Source: Strigops habroptila
Lineage: Eukaryota > Chordata > Aves > Psittaciformes > Psittacidae
Reading direction: 5' to 3'
Assembly: GCF_004027225.2 (NCBI RefSeq)
Contig: NC_044283.2
Location: 19,176,992-19,240,991, forward strand
DNA length: 64,000 bases
Shown here: positions 34,602-49,973 of the stretch, one piece after another
Position numbering within the stretch: the stretch's first letter is position 1
How the letters are laid out: the number at the start of each line of letters is the position of its first letter
The notes under the pieces: generated by a model
Told to the model about the DNA's origin: nothing
Seen by the model: the letters and a program-made list of their open reading frames with translations, nothing else
Databases searched by the model: none
Made by a program: the position numbers and the translations under genes

Positions 34602-37600
34602 ATAAGTCTGTGGTAATGGAGCTTTGTTTATAGACTCCATAAACAAGAAGCCCAGTTGTAGGTGGTGCCACTGAGAATAAGAAATGCAACTCTGAGATTC
34701 TTTGCCTTCCCTATATTTAAATTCTCATTAAAGATGATGGATTATTTCAGGGGATTTTTTGCCTCACCCAGATATATTCATATACACGCACGTCAGTATA
34801 TATAGAATCAGAGAGCGTCTGTGCATTTTCCTCTGTGTATTTATCCACTAAATGCATGTTTTATAATCCTCAGTGTTTTGCAAGGCTACAGGGTAATCTG
34901 CTTCATTCAGTAGTTACTCTTGCTCAGGAAATGCACAACAGTCACAAATGCTCCACAGCTTGGTTGCTGGGTAAACTGTGGCTCATTTGTATTCAGCACC
35001 CTGTGTAAAAGTGATAAGAAGCCAAATACTCCTAGGAAACAGCACAAATGAAATACAGCACGCAGGAGGCAAAGTATTTATAGAAACAAAATATCAGCAT
35101 TTTCCACACATTTACACAAAGCAATTTCAGTCTTTTCATAGGAAAAAAAGAACATCTCTGGCACTCATTTACTCATTTCCCTGCAGTCATATATTTTGGC
35201 CAAAAAGCACTGACTACATAGAAAACCTTCAGGTCACAGCAAATTAAAGATCAATGACAACCTAAAATAGACGCTGTCATATTTTCATCCTTACATGTCT
35301 TTGTAATAAGAGCATTGTTTTAGTAAGTAAATAACGTGACATTTCGGCTTGAATGGGATTTTAGCATCTTGGCTGAACCCTGCCCGCAGATCCCCAGCCT
35401 GCTATGAGAGAAAGAATTATATCTGCATTTAACTCCTTGGGACCTCTGGATTGATTGGCTGAAGTTTGTTCAGTGCAGGACAGAGGCTTGCTGGTCAGAA
35501 CAGCAGCTGACCACATGTCCCTTTGTGTGCATATACCAGCCGCGGGCTCGGTTCAGGGTGGTGCAGTCTTGCTGCGCTCAGGTGCGATGCCCACCGGCAT
35601 GGGGGACAAGCCCCCTGCCCCACAGCAGGCACTGGCACAATTGCTTCAGCTTTGCTCAAGGGAAGCGAGGAGAGGACTGTGATGACCTCCTAAAGGACTC
35701 CTTTGCACCACACTCTAGTTAAACCAGCTACACTGGCAGAGGAAGAACCGGGTCAAGCCAAACCCCCATCGCCCATCAGTCTTTGGTGTTGCTGCTGGCA
35801 CTTGCCCACCCATCCCCTCCCCAAGCCACCAAGCACAGCATCCATGCCACTGCCTCTGCCACCCACCTCACAGAGCAGCCTGCCCTCTGTCTTTGAATGA
35901 ATAGCTAGGAACAGAGAACTATTTTTAAAGTGACATTTTAAGGCTCTGATTTTGTTACATGTACTCAGCCCTCCTTGTGTGTGTGGCTCATATAGTTTTA
36001 TGAGTGGCATTAAGGCTGTGCAATAACACTTATGGACTGGAGCAAAAATATGGTTTTTTAGTCATTCCACAGTAAAGTAATAAAATATATCACAATTTTT
36101 GCAAGAAGCTTAGAAAATAATCACCTATGCAGCTGATTCCAAATATTATTCCCATTTGGCAAGGATGTGAGTGGAGGTTGGGAGATACCATCAGCTGTAC
36201 CTTCTGCTATGATCCCTTGGCTTAAATCATTATTTCCTATTTGTGGATTTTGGAGGTAGGGATTTGGGAATGCATGAAAAATACATGATAAAATCACAGC
36301 GGAAGTGTGAATTTATCTTTTTTATTGGTCTTTTATTGCTGGAGTTATTAGGAACATTCAGAAACAGGAAAAAGGAGAAAATGTTGGAACCATCCAAAAC
36401 AAAGTAAAGAAATAAAACAGTGACTATAAGAAAACATCTGAACTGGGAAACAAGACATAAAAATATCTTTTTGCTGCCATCCCCTACAACTGAGTCAAAA
36501 ATATTTTAGACAGAAATTGTCTTATCTATTAGTAGAAAAGATACTAAATTTGATGGTACTAAGTAATCCTTTGCACATCTCTATTTTAACCTTTGTTCTC
36601 TCCAATCTCTACCAAGGCTAAATAACTAACTAAACGCATAGTGGTCTGTCCATGCCAGTGATTTACAAACAGCAAAAAGGCGACTGGAGCAGCACTGGAG
36701 GCTGTGTGGCAAGAGCCACGAGGTGCTGTTGGTTGCATGTAGTTTGACGAGGTATTTTCTTGAATCTGTTTTCTGGAATAAACTGGAGGAAAAGGATGCA
36801 GTTTTAAAATGTTTAAAAAACTGAAGCAGCTGAAAACCAGCAAATCCAAGACTCTGGCCAAAAATCTGGCAGTCTTGCAAGTTACTCTGCTTAGGAGAAA
36901 TCAATGCGATGCTGTTTCTTACAAAATTTCTGAGCCCCATTCCTTCGGGCATTGGAGGGATTAAGAAAACAAAGACAGCTTCTGTACTTCTACCATGTCT
37001 CTTCCAGGCAGTGCATTTCCAAACCTGCCTCTCTGGGCTTTTTCTAAGGATCACAATTATTTAGGGTAGATCTGACTTTCTGCTGAGTTCTATGTTTTAA
37101 TCTTCCCTTGCACCTACGGTCAAGGATCAGAGAAGTTCCTTTTCCCAGATGATTCAGTTTCTTCAGTGAATTTAGATACGTCATATATTGTGGCTGGTGC
37201 AGATACTAAGTGAAAGATGGCTGCTTCACCAACCTCTATAAAACACAGCTAGATTAGTACAAAACCTATTGGAGACAAAGATTAATATTCAAGCCCAGGA
37301 CATCTGTTTCACCCTTCAAGACACTTACTGATTTACTGAGGTCTTTAAAATTAATGTGGATGCTCTGTTGTGTTTTGGATCGTATGGTTAACCTGATCCA
37401 GTTTCTCCAGAGCGGTAACACAGACATCAATGCTCCCAGTTTGTGTACCCAAACAACATCTCCGTTCCTCATATCAGATTTCAATTTCCCTTGCTAGGAT
37501 CCTTGTCTACATTTCAATACTCATAAATCATACTCATGCAACAAAATAAATTCTTTTATTGTGAGGTCTCTTACAGGGTCAGCAAGATCTTATCTGGAGC

Positions 37601-40600
37601 AATGCACACATGTTAGAAGCTGCAGTTTAGGAGTTGTACCTTTCAGTTGAAGAAAAAAAGGCAGTCTGGGAAAGTAATCTAATAGCTCTCTGAACAAGGT
37701 CTAGGTGCAGAACACTGAAACGTCAGTAAAGTATCAGATGGACCTTGAAGGCCACGTGAGGGGGGCACAAGACTCTTTCCTCCCACAGGCAGGAGGATCA
37801 GTGACAATAGCTAACTCAGATTGGGCTGAAGGGAAGGAAAAGAAGAAAATGTGATGTAGAGGTGCAAGATTAAATGATTGAGGCACCCCTTCTTGTGCCT
37901 TGCCTGAAGTCAAACATTGGCTGCTTGGGAATCTGGGCATCACCTGCATCAATAGTGAGGTGGCCTTCTCTCAGATGGCTTGGTTGTTCACTAACCCCGG
38001 TAGGTCCAAAGTTCAAAAGTTGCCAAAACTGCCCAGACTTAGGGCTCAAGATCAGGTATACTTAAATTGTTGTTTATTTGTCTCTGTCCCCATGAAAACC
38101 TTGAGCCACTATTCTTTCTTAGATTACCTTAACATACCATAGGACCAAGACCTTCACGAAATGCAGTTACAGGCACTATTTTTAAAATATCATCATAAGC
38201 GCCACCTTCCACCTTCCCACAACAGATTTCTGATCATCATTTGTCTAAAAAATGACAAATCTATTCTCAGTCTTGCTCCCAGGGGATTCTCTAAGCCTTG
38301 GGGGAAGAGTCTTAGCCTGAGGCTTACAGTCTTTTCCTCTGGAGGAGAAGGAAGAGGGATGTACTTCACCCTTGCAGGTGCGCCAAGGAGAAAAAAGAAA
38401 AAAATCCACTCAGTGTTCATTAAACTGAGCAGGAGGAACAAATAGGTTGACAGCCTGTGGCCTCATAGCCCAGGAAGGAAGGGGCACGGTTCTTGAGGAT
38501 GCCAGTGCTCTTCAAGTGAGTGGTGTAGGTGCCCCGGCCAAGGTTCAGCCCGCACCTCCAAGTGGTCCATGGTACAGGGTTCAGAGCTTCTATAGTTTCT
38601 AGGTCAAATGGACTTCTGGCAGCTTCCTTATAAACACTCTAGGGGCTGTGGATGCCATTCAGAGGGGTTAGGAAGCACAGCATCATGTCTGAGGTACTTG
38701 TGTCTTCTTTTGTTTCTGAACATTAGGAGATTAGCCTCCGAGGAGGCAGTCTCTTACTAAAAGTGTTCTGGCCCAGACATACCCTCTAGCAGCAATCAAG
38801 AGGGAGCTGAAGGATGTAGACTAGCCATACTGTACCAGAGAGGTGCTGGAGATGGCAGCTTTCCTTCTTTATGCCCCACTCCAGGCACAGCCCAGAAGTA
38901 CCCCAGTTAGCATATCCTCAGTGTCAAGCCTATAGGTTTTTCTAGGCAGCACTGGATGAAAGGGGCTTAACAAAGCCATTACAAATGCAAATATGTGCCC
39001 TGAGTATCACAGCTACAAAAGGAGGCATGTTGGTCTCCAGTGTGGAAGCTTGGTTCACACAGTTCCTCTCTGACCCAGCAGTCACTGGCACCTCTTGGCT
39101 ATGGCACAGGGCTCAGGACAACATAACCTGCAATGGTGACAGCTAACAGCAGCAAACCTGGTTCTCCCATCAGTGCAAATCCGATGTTCTGACTTGCACC
39201 AGGAGAATTAGCACTACAGTATCTGCTAGCTGGAGTAACAGGGTATTGCTCTGAAACAGACAGTCACTGAAAACAGAAAACAATTTGAATTCTGTATCAA
39301 TGAGCTAAGAGAATATCCTTGCTTAAAATAGAAGACTGAAGTCACCAGAGTTATTCTATACCATTCAACTGACTTTGCTTTGCATTGATATGACCTTTTC
39401 ATTTCTTTACATTTTCCCTTTTGCTTTCAAAAGCAGAATTTAAAAAACCAAACTGTATTAAAGATGAATTTGAGTGAAAATGGTTCATGTGTTTTGGAGC
39501 AATATTAAGACCCTTTTCCAGAAAGAACGGAAAAATACAGTCAAGATCAAGGAACTTTAAACAAAGACAAAGGTAAGCTCTTCGGGAGTGCAGCCAAAAC
39601 TCCAGGTGTGGGAATCATGTTCCCAGAAGTTCCTGCTTGACAGTTGGCTGCAACCAACTGGAGCATGGGGAAAACCCAAAGACTAGCACGCAAGAGCAAC
39701 TAAAGGTCATAGCAGCAAAGAAGGAACATGAAAAGATGAGATTAGTCTGTTGGGAATTGCATATTTATCACGAATAGGCTTTGAGGAAGATCTGCCAGGA
39801 AGATGAGGCAGGCAGGAGAATTTGAGGAGCAAACGGGAAGAACCTAGTATTGAATTTGGAAATAGCACCACCTATCGATGACCATTTTAGATGGGAAAAT
39901 GTTGGCGGATTCCCAAGTACACTTCTGCACATAAAAGAGAAAAGCCGTTATTGCTACTATGATGTTTGTTTTCAAAACGGACACTTGAAATATTTATAAA
40001 GACGGGATTCTTAGTTGCACTTGTTGTGACATAGTTTAGGTTGATTCTCAATAATGCCCTAAGTACTTGGGAAATACACAGGTTTGAGCTTAACAAGATA
40101 TGATCAGGCCAGCATTATATCTGACTTCATTTCAATTAAAATAAGAGAAAATCCACTGAAAAGCGTTTCCCTTGTCTCTCATACTTACTAGTATTTAAAA
40201 ATACATGGAAAAAACTCCACATGCACTAACAAGCAGCAGAGTGGAAAAGACTGCAAGATAAATATCTGTAATAAAGAACTTGGTGCCTTCTCTCCAAAGC
40301 CCGTCTAATCAATCAAAATGTATTTTGCTCTGTGTATTTGCCTATTATATTTGCTGACCTGTGCAAGTAAAGCTTACATATATTGGCAGTCTTGTGCTTT
40401 TCGGGAAAGAATATTTCAAACTAAGGTGCCATCCATCATAATATCGGCACTCTAAGGAGCTGTTTAGAAATAAGTTAGGACTTCTTGGGTTGTTCTAAGG
40501 GCTTTTAGTTAGCACTTGTCATTGTTACAGGAATGGTTACTAAATGGTTACCAACAATGAAGGGGTTTCTATAATGGCACATATGACTTTGACATGGAAT

Positions 40601-40683
40601 AATATGGTTGTTGCCCTAGTAAGCCTACCATTTAAATACATTGATTTTCTATTCCCTGCACCCATCTTCTTTTATTTGTCCTT

Positions 40684-40728
40684 CTTTTTTTGTTTGGGTT
40701 TGTTGTTGGGTTTGTTTGGTTTTTTTTT
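40684..40728 (+). repeat. T/G-rich simple repeat
   Basis: TTTGTTTGGGTTTGTTGTTG and similar, ending in a T run. Confidence 0.75.
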
Positions 40729-43558
40729 AGGACTGGCCTGTTGCTGGAAACCTCCTCTCAGGGGAACCAGACTTGTCTGCAGTTCAGGCATTAGTGGGAA
40801 AAGCCTATGTGGGGGAACTCGATTAAGGTCCATCAGGACCCATGGTCACTGCCCAGGCTGATGCCAAGTACCAGCGAGAGCCTCAGCTTTCCCTGAAGTT
40901 CATTTGCTGGTTGGATCAGGCCCTGCTCCTGCAAGCTCTATTAACATCTAATTGGATTTGTTCAAAGGTGTTCCTGAACAGCACTGTTTTATCTCATGCC
41001 TTGGTTATCTTTCTTGTGTTTAACAATCCGTTAAATAAAGGGCGCAGGCAAGAGGGAACAATTCTGCTGGACTCTGCCTGCACTTGCCCCAGCTGTGTGG
41101 TACTGATCCATAACCAACTGATGGTCCAGCCCTCGCACAGACATGGGTTGCCCTGAAATGCAGAGTGCACTGTTCATGTCTCTGTCTACTGTACATGCAT
41201 GGTACTGAGAAGGAAAAGCAACAATTATTTTACATTTGACATTTCTGAATGCAGCTGTTATTTCTATTAACTATTGAAATTATCTGGATTTCACAAAAAT
41301 CTTGGAAAGGTATTTGTGTGCTAAAAGCATTCATGTAAAATGTGAAATAATAAGGGAAGGTTTGAGTAGGTATGGGATAAGTGGGGCTTAGGTGGTCAGG
41401 ATTTATGGAACTTATTTTTTTACTAAGAGAACAGTTTATTCAGTTTAAAAAAAAAGTCTTAGAAATGACTGGTTTTGATGTGTTTTGCCTTTAATTTTGT
41501 GTATTTTTGCATGCCTTCTATTTAATTTATTGTTGAGACTTTGCAGTAAAATTGAAAGGAGAGCTCAGCAATGCCCTAAGTTTGGAGAGAAATTATAACC
41601 TCATTGGAAAACAAACCAGATCTCTGTGTATAGATACAGCGTATGCTGCTGCTGTTCTGCACTCGCTATCCCTTAAAATTCAAAGATGATTTACTTTGAG
41701 ATAGAACAAGAAAGAGAGTTACTGTTTCCAACTAACTGACAGCACTGAAATTTTTGCTGTCAAAACCTTATTTTAGACACACAGTTTTCTGGAAAGCTGT
41801 AAGTAACAGCTTAGGAAAAAAAATGTTTTATGATATGACCAGACTTCCATTGCATGTGGATAAGTTATTTGCTTAACTTCAAGCAAGCTGTATTAAACTT
41901 TCCTAAAACCATATACTTCAAAGGTAGGATTGACAGAGTGCAGGAGTGTATGTAACTATTATTGCTGAGATACGTCAAATACTTAAGAAAAATATCTGTT
42001 GACAGGCCTGAAAACTGCCATTTTCTGGCAGTGCATATTCAGTGACCTGAGAGCTATAGAGACAGTAACAGCTCAGTGTTACATCCCTGCTCCAGCACTG
42101 TACTTCTGGAAGGAAATCAGAGATCTTTTTATTTTCTAAGCTCCTTTTATCTTAGCCCCTTTGAAATTATTGAAGGAACTAGCTAGTCAAAACCACTAGC
42201 CTGGAAAGTGGGAGCTGCTGGTTTTACCCCTATATATGCCATAACGTGGTATTTGGTCTCGTGAATCCTCTAGCAAACCTTATTCAGTCAAAAATGCATT
42301 TATCCTTGATTAAGTAGAGAACAGTTAAAAATGGAAGAGTTGAAGTAATCTGCACCTTAAAGAGCGAGACGCAAGGACAGGGACAGCATGTGTCCTGAGC
42401 TACCTGTCTTGGGCATCAGACCGTGACCTGCTACTTTGTGCTTTCTGAGATGGAACCAAAGGGTATAGCCAGCTTTCACCAGCACAGCTACATGAAAGGC
42501 AATCAGCTCTCGGCGGTGATCCTTCTGTCTTTACTTTCTTACCCATGAAATAGGAAGGCTACTTACTTATCTCAACCTCACAGAACGATGGAGAAATCCA
42601 TGCTTTCCATTTCAGGCTTTGTAGACGTCAGGCAAAACCAAGACCATAAAATAAAGAATGAAACTGAATTTTTAAATTAAAAGATTTAGGGTTTGGGGGA
42701 TTTTTTTGGTACATGTAAAGGTTTCTCTGAGATCATCTTTTCTCCTTTTTATGCCAGCTGCTAGTTTCTACTGGTCTTTTTGGAAGGCCTAGGAGCAAAT
42801 CCCTCAAGATGTATACGCTCTTAGTCTGGACCAGTGACACGATCAATTGTCTGAGCCTTCATCAGCCCCTACACTTTCACAACACAGTGCTTACACTGCT
42901 ATATTTTACTGAAGAAATGAGGTCACCCAAGACTCGCAGATTCCTAAACACAAATGCCTGTTACTGTAGAGTAAGGCAGAAAACCAGCCACAACCTCAAC
43001 CCCAGCATGACTGGAGAGCAAAGCAGCCTGAACAGCCCCGTCACGCAGGACATACAACCAGGACATACTTGCGCTCAGGGCCATGTAGCAAGACCCATAG
43101 CACAGGATTTCTGCCAAGGAATTCTGTTTCTCTACATCCAGCATAGGGGTGAGGAAGAGAGAGAAGAGCTGCAGGACCACCCTGTACATGCAACTAATGT
43201 CAACATTGCTGCAGAGGAACAACAAAACTGGAGCAAACAGTGGGGAGGGGAAAGTTGAAGCTACCTTAACAATTAAAAACCCTCAGGCCTGAGCAATAAA
43301 GAAGCAAAACCAAATACAAAACCTGTGGAGCCCTACCTGCACACAGGACTAGTGTAAGGCTAGCCCCTTCACAGGCTCCAGAGTTACAGCTCCTCTACTC
43401 CACAGGGGTTTCAGACCCATTTAAACCTTCTTTGAGCAATTCTGATGAGCACTTCGCAGCTCCCAGCTGCAGCCGTGGCACTGCCAGCCATGGTCACACT
43501 GGCCTGGGAGGCAGCAGCACCCGCATCTCCTCCGCGACAGGCCCACCTCACTGAAGGC

Positions 43559-43593
43559 GGGATGCAGAAGGAAGGTGGGATGCAGAAGGTGGG
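43559..43593 (+). repeat. Short tandem repeat (GGGATGCAGAAGG unit)
   Basis: Two near-identical copies of GGGATGCAGAAGG plus a partial one, in a locally GC-rich intergenic patch (43,440-43,600). Confidence 0.6.
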
Positions 43594-46500
43594 TGCAGCT
43601 GCAGAAATACAAAGCAGCAGCATGCAGAAAAACAAAGCTGTAAGGTAAAAAGCGGAAGAAGAACACACAGCCCCTCCAAGAAACAAACCTGGTAAGCTAA
43701 CATAGAAGGGAGGAGGAACTGTTAAAAGGGTGAAAAGATTTATTATTAAAAAAATACCCTGCTTTTCCTGATGTGTTTTTTTTTGGGAACACAGTCATTG
43801 TGCATGTGCAGCTTATCTCTGCAGCTCAGAGGAGAGTATAGATCAGCTCTCTGCTGTCACCTCGACTGACAGACAGCTGCTGCTGCAGCAGAGTGACAGC
43901 TGAAAAGCTGCGCAATTGATTCCAATAGGTCTTGCTCCATTGCAGCTAACGAGAGGCTTGTGTTCGTTCTGCTTTTATTGAAGTGATTTCTTCTAATTGC
44001 CTACTTAACACCTTAAAAAATACCGGGAGATACAGGTCAGTGCTCCAGTAAGCTGCTGTTGGGGCAATGTTTTCCAGGTACAAATGAAGATTTGCTTACA
44101 CTCAACACAAAGGCTGCAGAGAAAAAAATTAATGATCTTATCAGGTAAAGCAGGTGTTGTGGTCACACCACCAAGGTCACTGGCATTAACAAAACACTCT
44201 GAAAATACAGCTGTGGCGTGTTCCCAGCAAGGTGCTGGAGTGTTGTAGAGATAATGTGCTCAGCCTCGAGGGGAAAAAAATGTGATGCACTAACACTCAC
44301 AAACAGCTGTTAGTGGCAGAGTATTGTGGACAGGAGAAGGATGTTTGACCTACCAGTCCTTTGAAGGAAGATGTAAACAACTGGCTTGATTCCCCACTGC
44401 CTTGCCCCTGCTATGGCTTCCTATGCTTGTGCCAAGTAAATGCAGCATATATGCTAAATGCTCTCGCACCGAAAGAGCTGAGTTTTACCACCACTTGCAC
44501 AGATGTAAAAATCTACAGAAATTGCAAGGTAGGGGAAAATTAGGGCCTGGAAATGCAAGAAGAGTGGCTTATGCAAGAATGAAGCAAACAGTGAGACTCA
44601 GAAATGCAGTTATATAGCGACTAAGTGAAAACAGCATCTTTTAACTGCGCTAAGTGGTGCCCCAGGAGCCTTGTGAGTCACAGCTACTTGCTTCTGTGAC
44701 AGAAACACATTGTTATTGCCTCTTCTTCCCAAGCCTGCTGCAGAGCCATTGCATTTAGGAAAGAGAAAACACAACACCCTCCTGGATCAGCAGAACAAAT
44801 CACCCCCGGCCAGCTGTGCAGGTCACTTCTGCCTAGCTTACACCTGCAGAAGGGCCGTGGAACCCCTGCCTCACTCGGCCAAGCAACAGCATTTCATTAC
44901 TGGGAGCACAGGGCACACCATCACTGGAGCTGAAACACCCTTAGCCCCGCTCCACTCCATTAGCAAACCCACACACGCCTTACAGCCTTGCTGAAGGCAG
45001 CAGTAGTGTTTCACTCACAACTTTTAATACTGATAAAGGTGTATGAGCAATAAAGAAGTGTTCGTCCTGCCCATCTCAGTGCAAAGAGAGAGCAAAAATT
45101 ATTTACCTGAAAATGAGCATATGGATCCAGAAGTCACTGCTGAAGTCACCACAACGCACGGTGAAGAGCGTATGTAGCCTACAAAGGCCTCTAGCAGCCA
45201 CAACAGATTATTTCTGAAGACACAGTCACTGAGGAATGTCTCATTTCAAAAGACCTTAGAGCCGGTGAAGCTGAAATGCCCAAGCAAGCCTTCAGAGAGG
45301 GCAGAGGAACTGCGTGGGGCCTGACAAAACCACCTACTGCTGGAAGATCAACCTGGTGTGAGTCTTTTCTGAAACCTGAAGGGCTGCCCTGGCAGAGATT
45401 TAACATTCAGCTGGAATTTTTAGAAACAAAACCAAAGAGAAAACCAGAGCATGACCATTTGTGCCATCTGCATGGAATATAAGCTTGAGTTTTAACCGCA
45501 TCAGTTACATCATTATAGAAAAATGTTTTTATATTCAAATCCATTTACTGATGATAAACCCTTCAACAAAAACTGCTAGTGGCATGTGCACTTGCACCTG
45601 CTGCCTTTGTGTGCTGACTTCTTCCATGTGCAGTTCTGCATCGTCGGTACACCAGTACACTGCTATCATCCTTCCCCCTGCCCACCCTTCTTCAGATGCA
45701 CTAGTACAGCAGAGGCTGCTAAAAGAACCACCCAAAGTTACTCAGTGGGGTGAGGGGAGAACAAAGTATTGGAAGTGAATACTATTAGAGGACAGGCTAC
45801 TACTGCGATGAAATAAGAACTGTATTTTGACAGTATTCTCTGGTGCTTGCACTGTACAGCAGGTCAAGACTACTATGTGCACTTGGATCCTGCTGGAGAC
45901 TCAGTACCCCCTCAGCTGCATGGCAAGCATTTCAGGCAATTTCTATTTTTATAAACTTCCTAGACACTTTCCTCATCTTCCATTTAAAGACATATTTTTA
46001 ACTGTATCCCAGGCTCCTCCACCCACTAAGCTATTTGCAATTCCTCTACTGCTGTTGAAATAGATGCTGAGTAGAATGTGAAGCCAGAATCTGCATTGTA
46101 GCTTTATTACAGAGGGATCCAGAAGATGACAATAAGAGTAGCATGACGACTTGTATTTAATCAGAAGTCTATAAATATGTTGCAGAAATTTTTAAAGATG
46201 CTTCTATTTAGTTATGTTTGACAGATTCTCAATAGCTACATTCCTCATTTGACATATTACAGACCAAACTAAGCACTCTTTCTATCTGCAGTTCCTCAGA
46301 CTTGAGAATCCTAGTTATAGGATTAACTGCTCAGCAGTATTTGTGTCTGCAAACTAGTTCTACTTGTCACATCTGCTTGGCAGCTGAATAACACAGCAAA
46401 GAGGGAACACTTCCCCTGCTTGGGCACCGAATTCTCCTCCTGCAGCCAGAGCTCACGAATGCATTCGTGATCCATCAGCTGCGGTGCTGGAGCAGCACAC

Positions 46501-46909
46501 CCTGTCCCAGGGCCTGCAGAGGTGCCACTGCATGAATTCATTTCAGAAACATTTTAGGTAAGAGATGAGAATGGCTGCAAACATTTTTTTCAAGAGTTTC
46601 CACAGCAATATGAGCTTTATACATAGCAAAAGCCAAACACACATAACCAACCTAGAAACCTCCCAAAATGTTGGAGACCTTGTTCCTCTCCCCTGTATTT
46701 TGGCCACATGCTCCTCTGGTACACTTTGATCACAAGCAGTGCATCCAAGAAGCAGCTTTTGGAGAGAATGGATCAGTAAAAACACTACGTGTTCATCTGT
46801 AATTCCCAGTGAAGTGGTGTGCTCCTGCTTGGAATGCCTAGAAGAAGATTAGTAACACACGTCTGTTGCTGCCGTGTTATTTGTACAAGACCAACTTCCC
46901 CCCCAGCCA

Positions 46910-46943
46910 AGATGTAAGATGATGTAAGATGTGTAAGATGATG
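46910..46943 (+). repeat. Short tandem repeat (GATGTAA unit)
   Basis: AGATGTAAGATGATGTAAGA continues TGTGTAAGATGATG, an imperfect array. Confidence 0.7.
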
Positions 46944-49900
46944 GCATAATGTTTGCAGCTTTTTGCGAACAGCTAATAGGAAGGGAATAATCCAGCTGAA
47001 AACAGTGCATTCTTTCTATTCACATTAGGTCAAAACCCAAGCAGTTACAATTTTGCTATAGCTGACTCAGAGCGGATTTGAATCCAGCATCTAAAGGCAA
47101 ATTAAATTTCACCATCCACATTAAGGAAGCAATTCAGCTTCTGAACTGGATCAGCTTTGATGCCATGGTAAAGAATTTCATTGAAATTCTTTATTGCTAT
47201 GATGAAAGGCTCCTGTTCAGCAGCAGATATAATTATCACACCGATCTTAATTAGATCCTGAACTTGACTTCAGGATCCCCAGAGGAGTACTGAAAGCTTG
47301 GTCCACTTACACTGAACTTGGTCCAGAACACTGAAGCTTATCCATCAAGATAAATACATTACTACTTCTTTGATATGACAGATGCTTGATGAGTAACAGA
47401 GCAAATGCCTTTTTAACCATGATTTTTTAAAAGAATTATTAAACTGCAGTAAAGTGTATGCTGTTATCTTTGTGGGGAAAAAAGTATACATTTAAAAATT
47501 ATTACAGTACAGAGAGCACATTTTTTCAAGCTGCTTTCGGAATTAAAAACATCTGAACAAAGGTTCTCTCTGTGGACAGTCACTTCGTAACCAATTCAAG
47601 CTTTTAAATAGCTATTGTTTAAGAAAACTGTCAGCTTCAGAAATTGTTTTTTCTTCAGATTCCAAATCCTGTCAGGCCAGGTTGATTAAAACGTTGCATT
47701 TAAAAAAGAAAAAGGAAACAAAAAAAAGCAATCTAATCACCCCTTATAAAAGTGAAAACAGCAACTCAATTTTTAAAGCATCATGAACAAAAGGCTATAG
47801 CCTATCTATCATTCACATATGGATTCATGTAATGATTCTTCAATTAGAATTATTATCTATACAGCAGCTGAAGACTGAGAACTGCTGATACACTGCAGAT
47901 GAGAACATTTGCTAGTCTCTGGGCTCCAGCCTTTCTTAAAAAATGATGATCGCACAATATAGATTGCTGGGTTTATATGTGTATTAAGCTGCAATGCCAG
48001 CATTTACATTTGCAACATTTGATTTTTGCTTTCTTAGGCTCAAGAGAATTTGCTGCATCTGGTAGATTTTATTTGCTTTGTATGTTAGGCAATCGTTACG
48101 CACAAAGTGCGACTAGGCAGTATTATTGCTCAAACAGTCCTGCATTTTGTTCATTATCTTAGATACTACAAAAGAAGTAAACCAAGAGTGGGCCTGTGAG
48201 ATGGGTCATTCTGTGTCAGTTTGCCTGCACTATATTATCCCAGTGCTATTTTTATAAGGCACATCCATCTGCTCCTTCATTTCTTCTACCTATATAGATC
48301 CAGAAGCATTATCAGAGGGAAACAAAAGCATCTCACAGAACAGTTACAGGCACCATGAGGGGGGAAAGTCATTTTGGCAATTCAGACTACAGCAGTTTGA
48401 GAGGTCCCTGCCTATTCACGCACCCTGCCCCACTGCCAAAGGTTACTGTCTTCAGTAAGCAAGTATCTGTAGAACATACGTTCTGCAGAAGCAAAACAGG
48501 AGACGTGCTAGCTCTACAGCCACTGCTTCTCATGCTTGCAATGCTCCGACACCTTCCATTTCGGTATTTTATAACTATGAATTGCAGTAGCTGCCAAGCA
48601 GACAGATCACTTTGCTACCTCTGCTACAGGGCAGTAACTTAGCGCAGCAGACTAGGTAGCAAGAATGGTAACCCCCCAAACTTATCTTTCTGAATCCTCA
48701 GCTCTTCTGGGGTATTTCAAGTGCCTTTCCATTCCTAATTCATAGCTGGTAACCACATGCTGTGACCTAGAAGATGATGGATACAAGTAACTATATGAAT
48801 AGTAGCTGTGAGAGAGCTTTACTGAATGGGCATCTGTTCTTGGAGTTTCTACTAGAGATTCTTGATGTTTGAACCCTGAACATGTTCTGAAGCCCAGGGA
48901 GCTTTCCTAGGTGTCTCACTAGTAATATGGATGCTGGAGATAGCAAGTTGGCTCTCGGAGATTGAAGTATGTGGAAGCCTTTATTGACACATGCCTATGT
49001 AGAAATTAGGAAAAGGGCTGCACAGTTAATTAACAAGTTTCTTACTTCACTGCACAACCTTTGAAGGATCTTCATAAAGGCAAATACTGTTAATGTATTT
49101 GTTTTACTCTACATAATTTGACAAACCTACCCCCATGCTATTACCATCTTTCACAGTACTACTTTTAGTGAGAGAGACCTGGCAGAGTCATGAAATCTCC
49201 CTGTATCTGTTATACAAAGGAAATGAAAACTCTGCTCATGAGTGTATGTTCCAGTGTTATTCCACTACTTTATTACAGATACTGGTGAATTGAGAATAAG
49301 TGATTTATGCTTTTCCTTGAAAAATATTTTTATCATGTACTGAATGTCCTGGTTCAAATATGCCATAAATAACCAAGTCTTTTCCATTTATTTAAAAGTA
49401 TATTGCCATTTGAATTAAAATTTCATTATATTTATAGTGACATTATATACTGCTTCTGTCTCTAAAAAATGCGTATTAATTAAAACTGAAGGCATTTACA
49501 GGGACAAAGCAAGCAAACAAAACTGCAAACTGGTACCACAGCTTACCAAAGTAACATAAACACAAATATTTAGTTCAAGAGTTTATACATTATGGTGGGG
49601 AACACTTCTCAAAATATTTTCAATTTCCTGACTTCAGGTGGCTGAGATTTGTGAGAAATTTAATGACACACAATTTAATTTATTTTTAAATTAAAATAAT
49701 AATCTTAAATTATTTGTTTAACTCACAAAAGGTTTAAAAGGTCAAAATCAAAACAAACCACTTACTTATTTTCCTGGATACTTGTTTAAAGAGATTTGTT
49801 GAAATTTTCAGCTTTGATTTCAAATGAGAAACATTTCAAAGACCGGAAATCTCTACCTGAGAAAGCAGTTCAATCTATAGTCGAAGTGAGTGGATTATTT

Positions 49901-49973
49901 GCAGCAGACAACTTGTTATGAGACTGTAAAAGGGAGAGGTTTCTTCCTCTCAGAGAAGGTAACTGCTGTTTTC

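Larger units (their letters stand above)
34602..49973. other. Large intergenic block between LGI2 and SEPSECS
   Basis: About 15 kb with no supported gene. It contains the simple repeats listed separately, a GC-rich patch at 43,440-43,600 and a motif cluster at 43,860-44,000. The longest open frame (42809-43258, 149 codons) has no recognisable domain. Confidence 0.6.

Noticed and set aside
42809-43258. 149-codon plus-strand frame in the intergenic block
   Set aside because: No domain, no homology I recognise, no splice context; likely chance.
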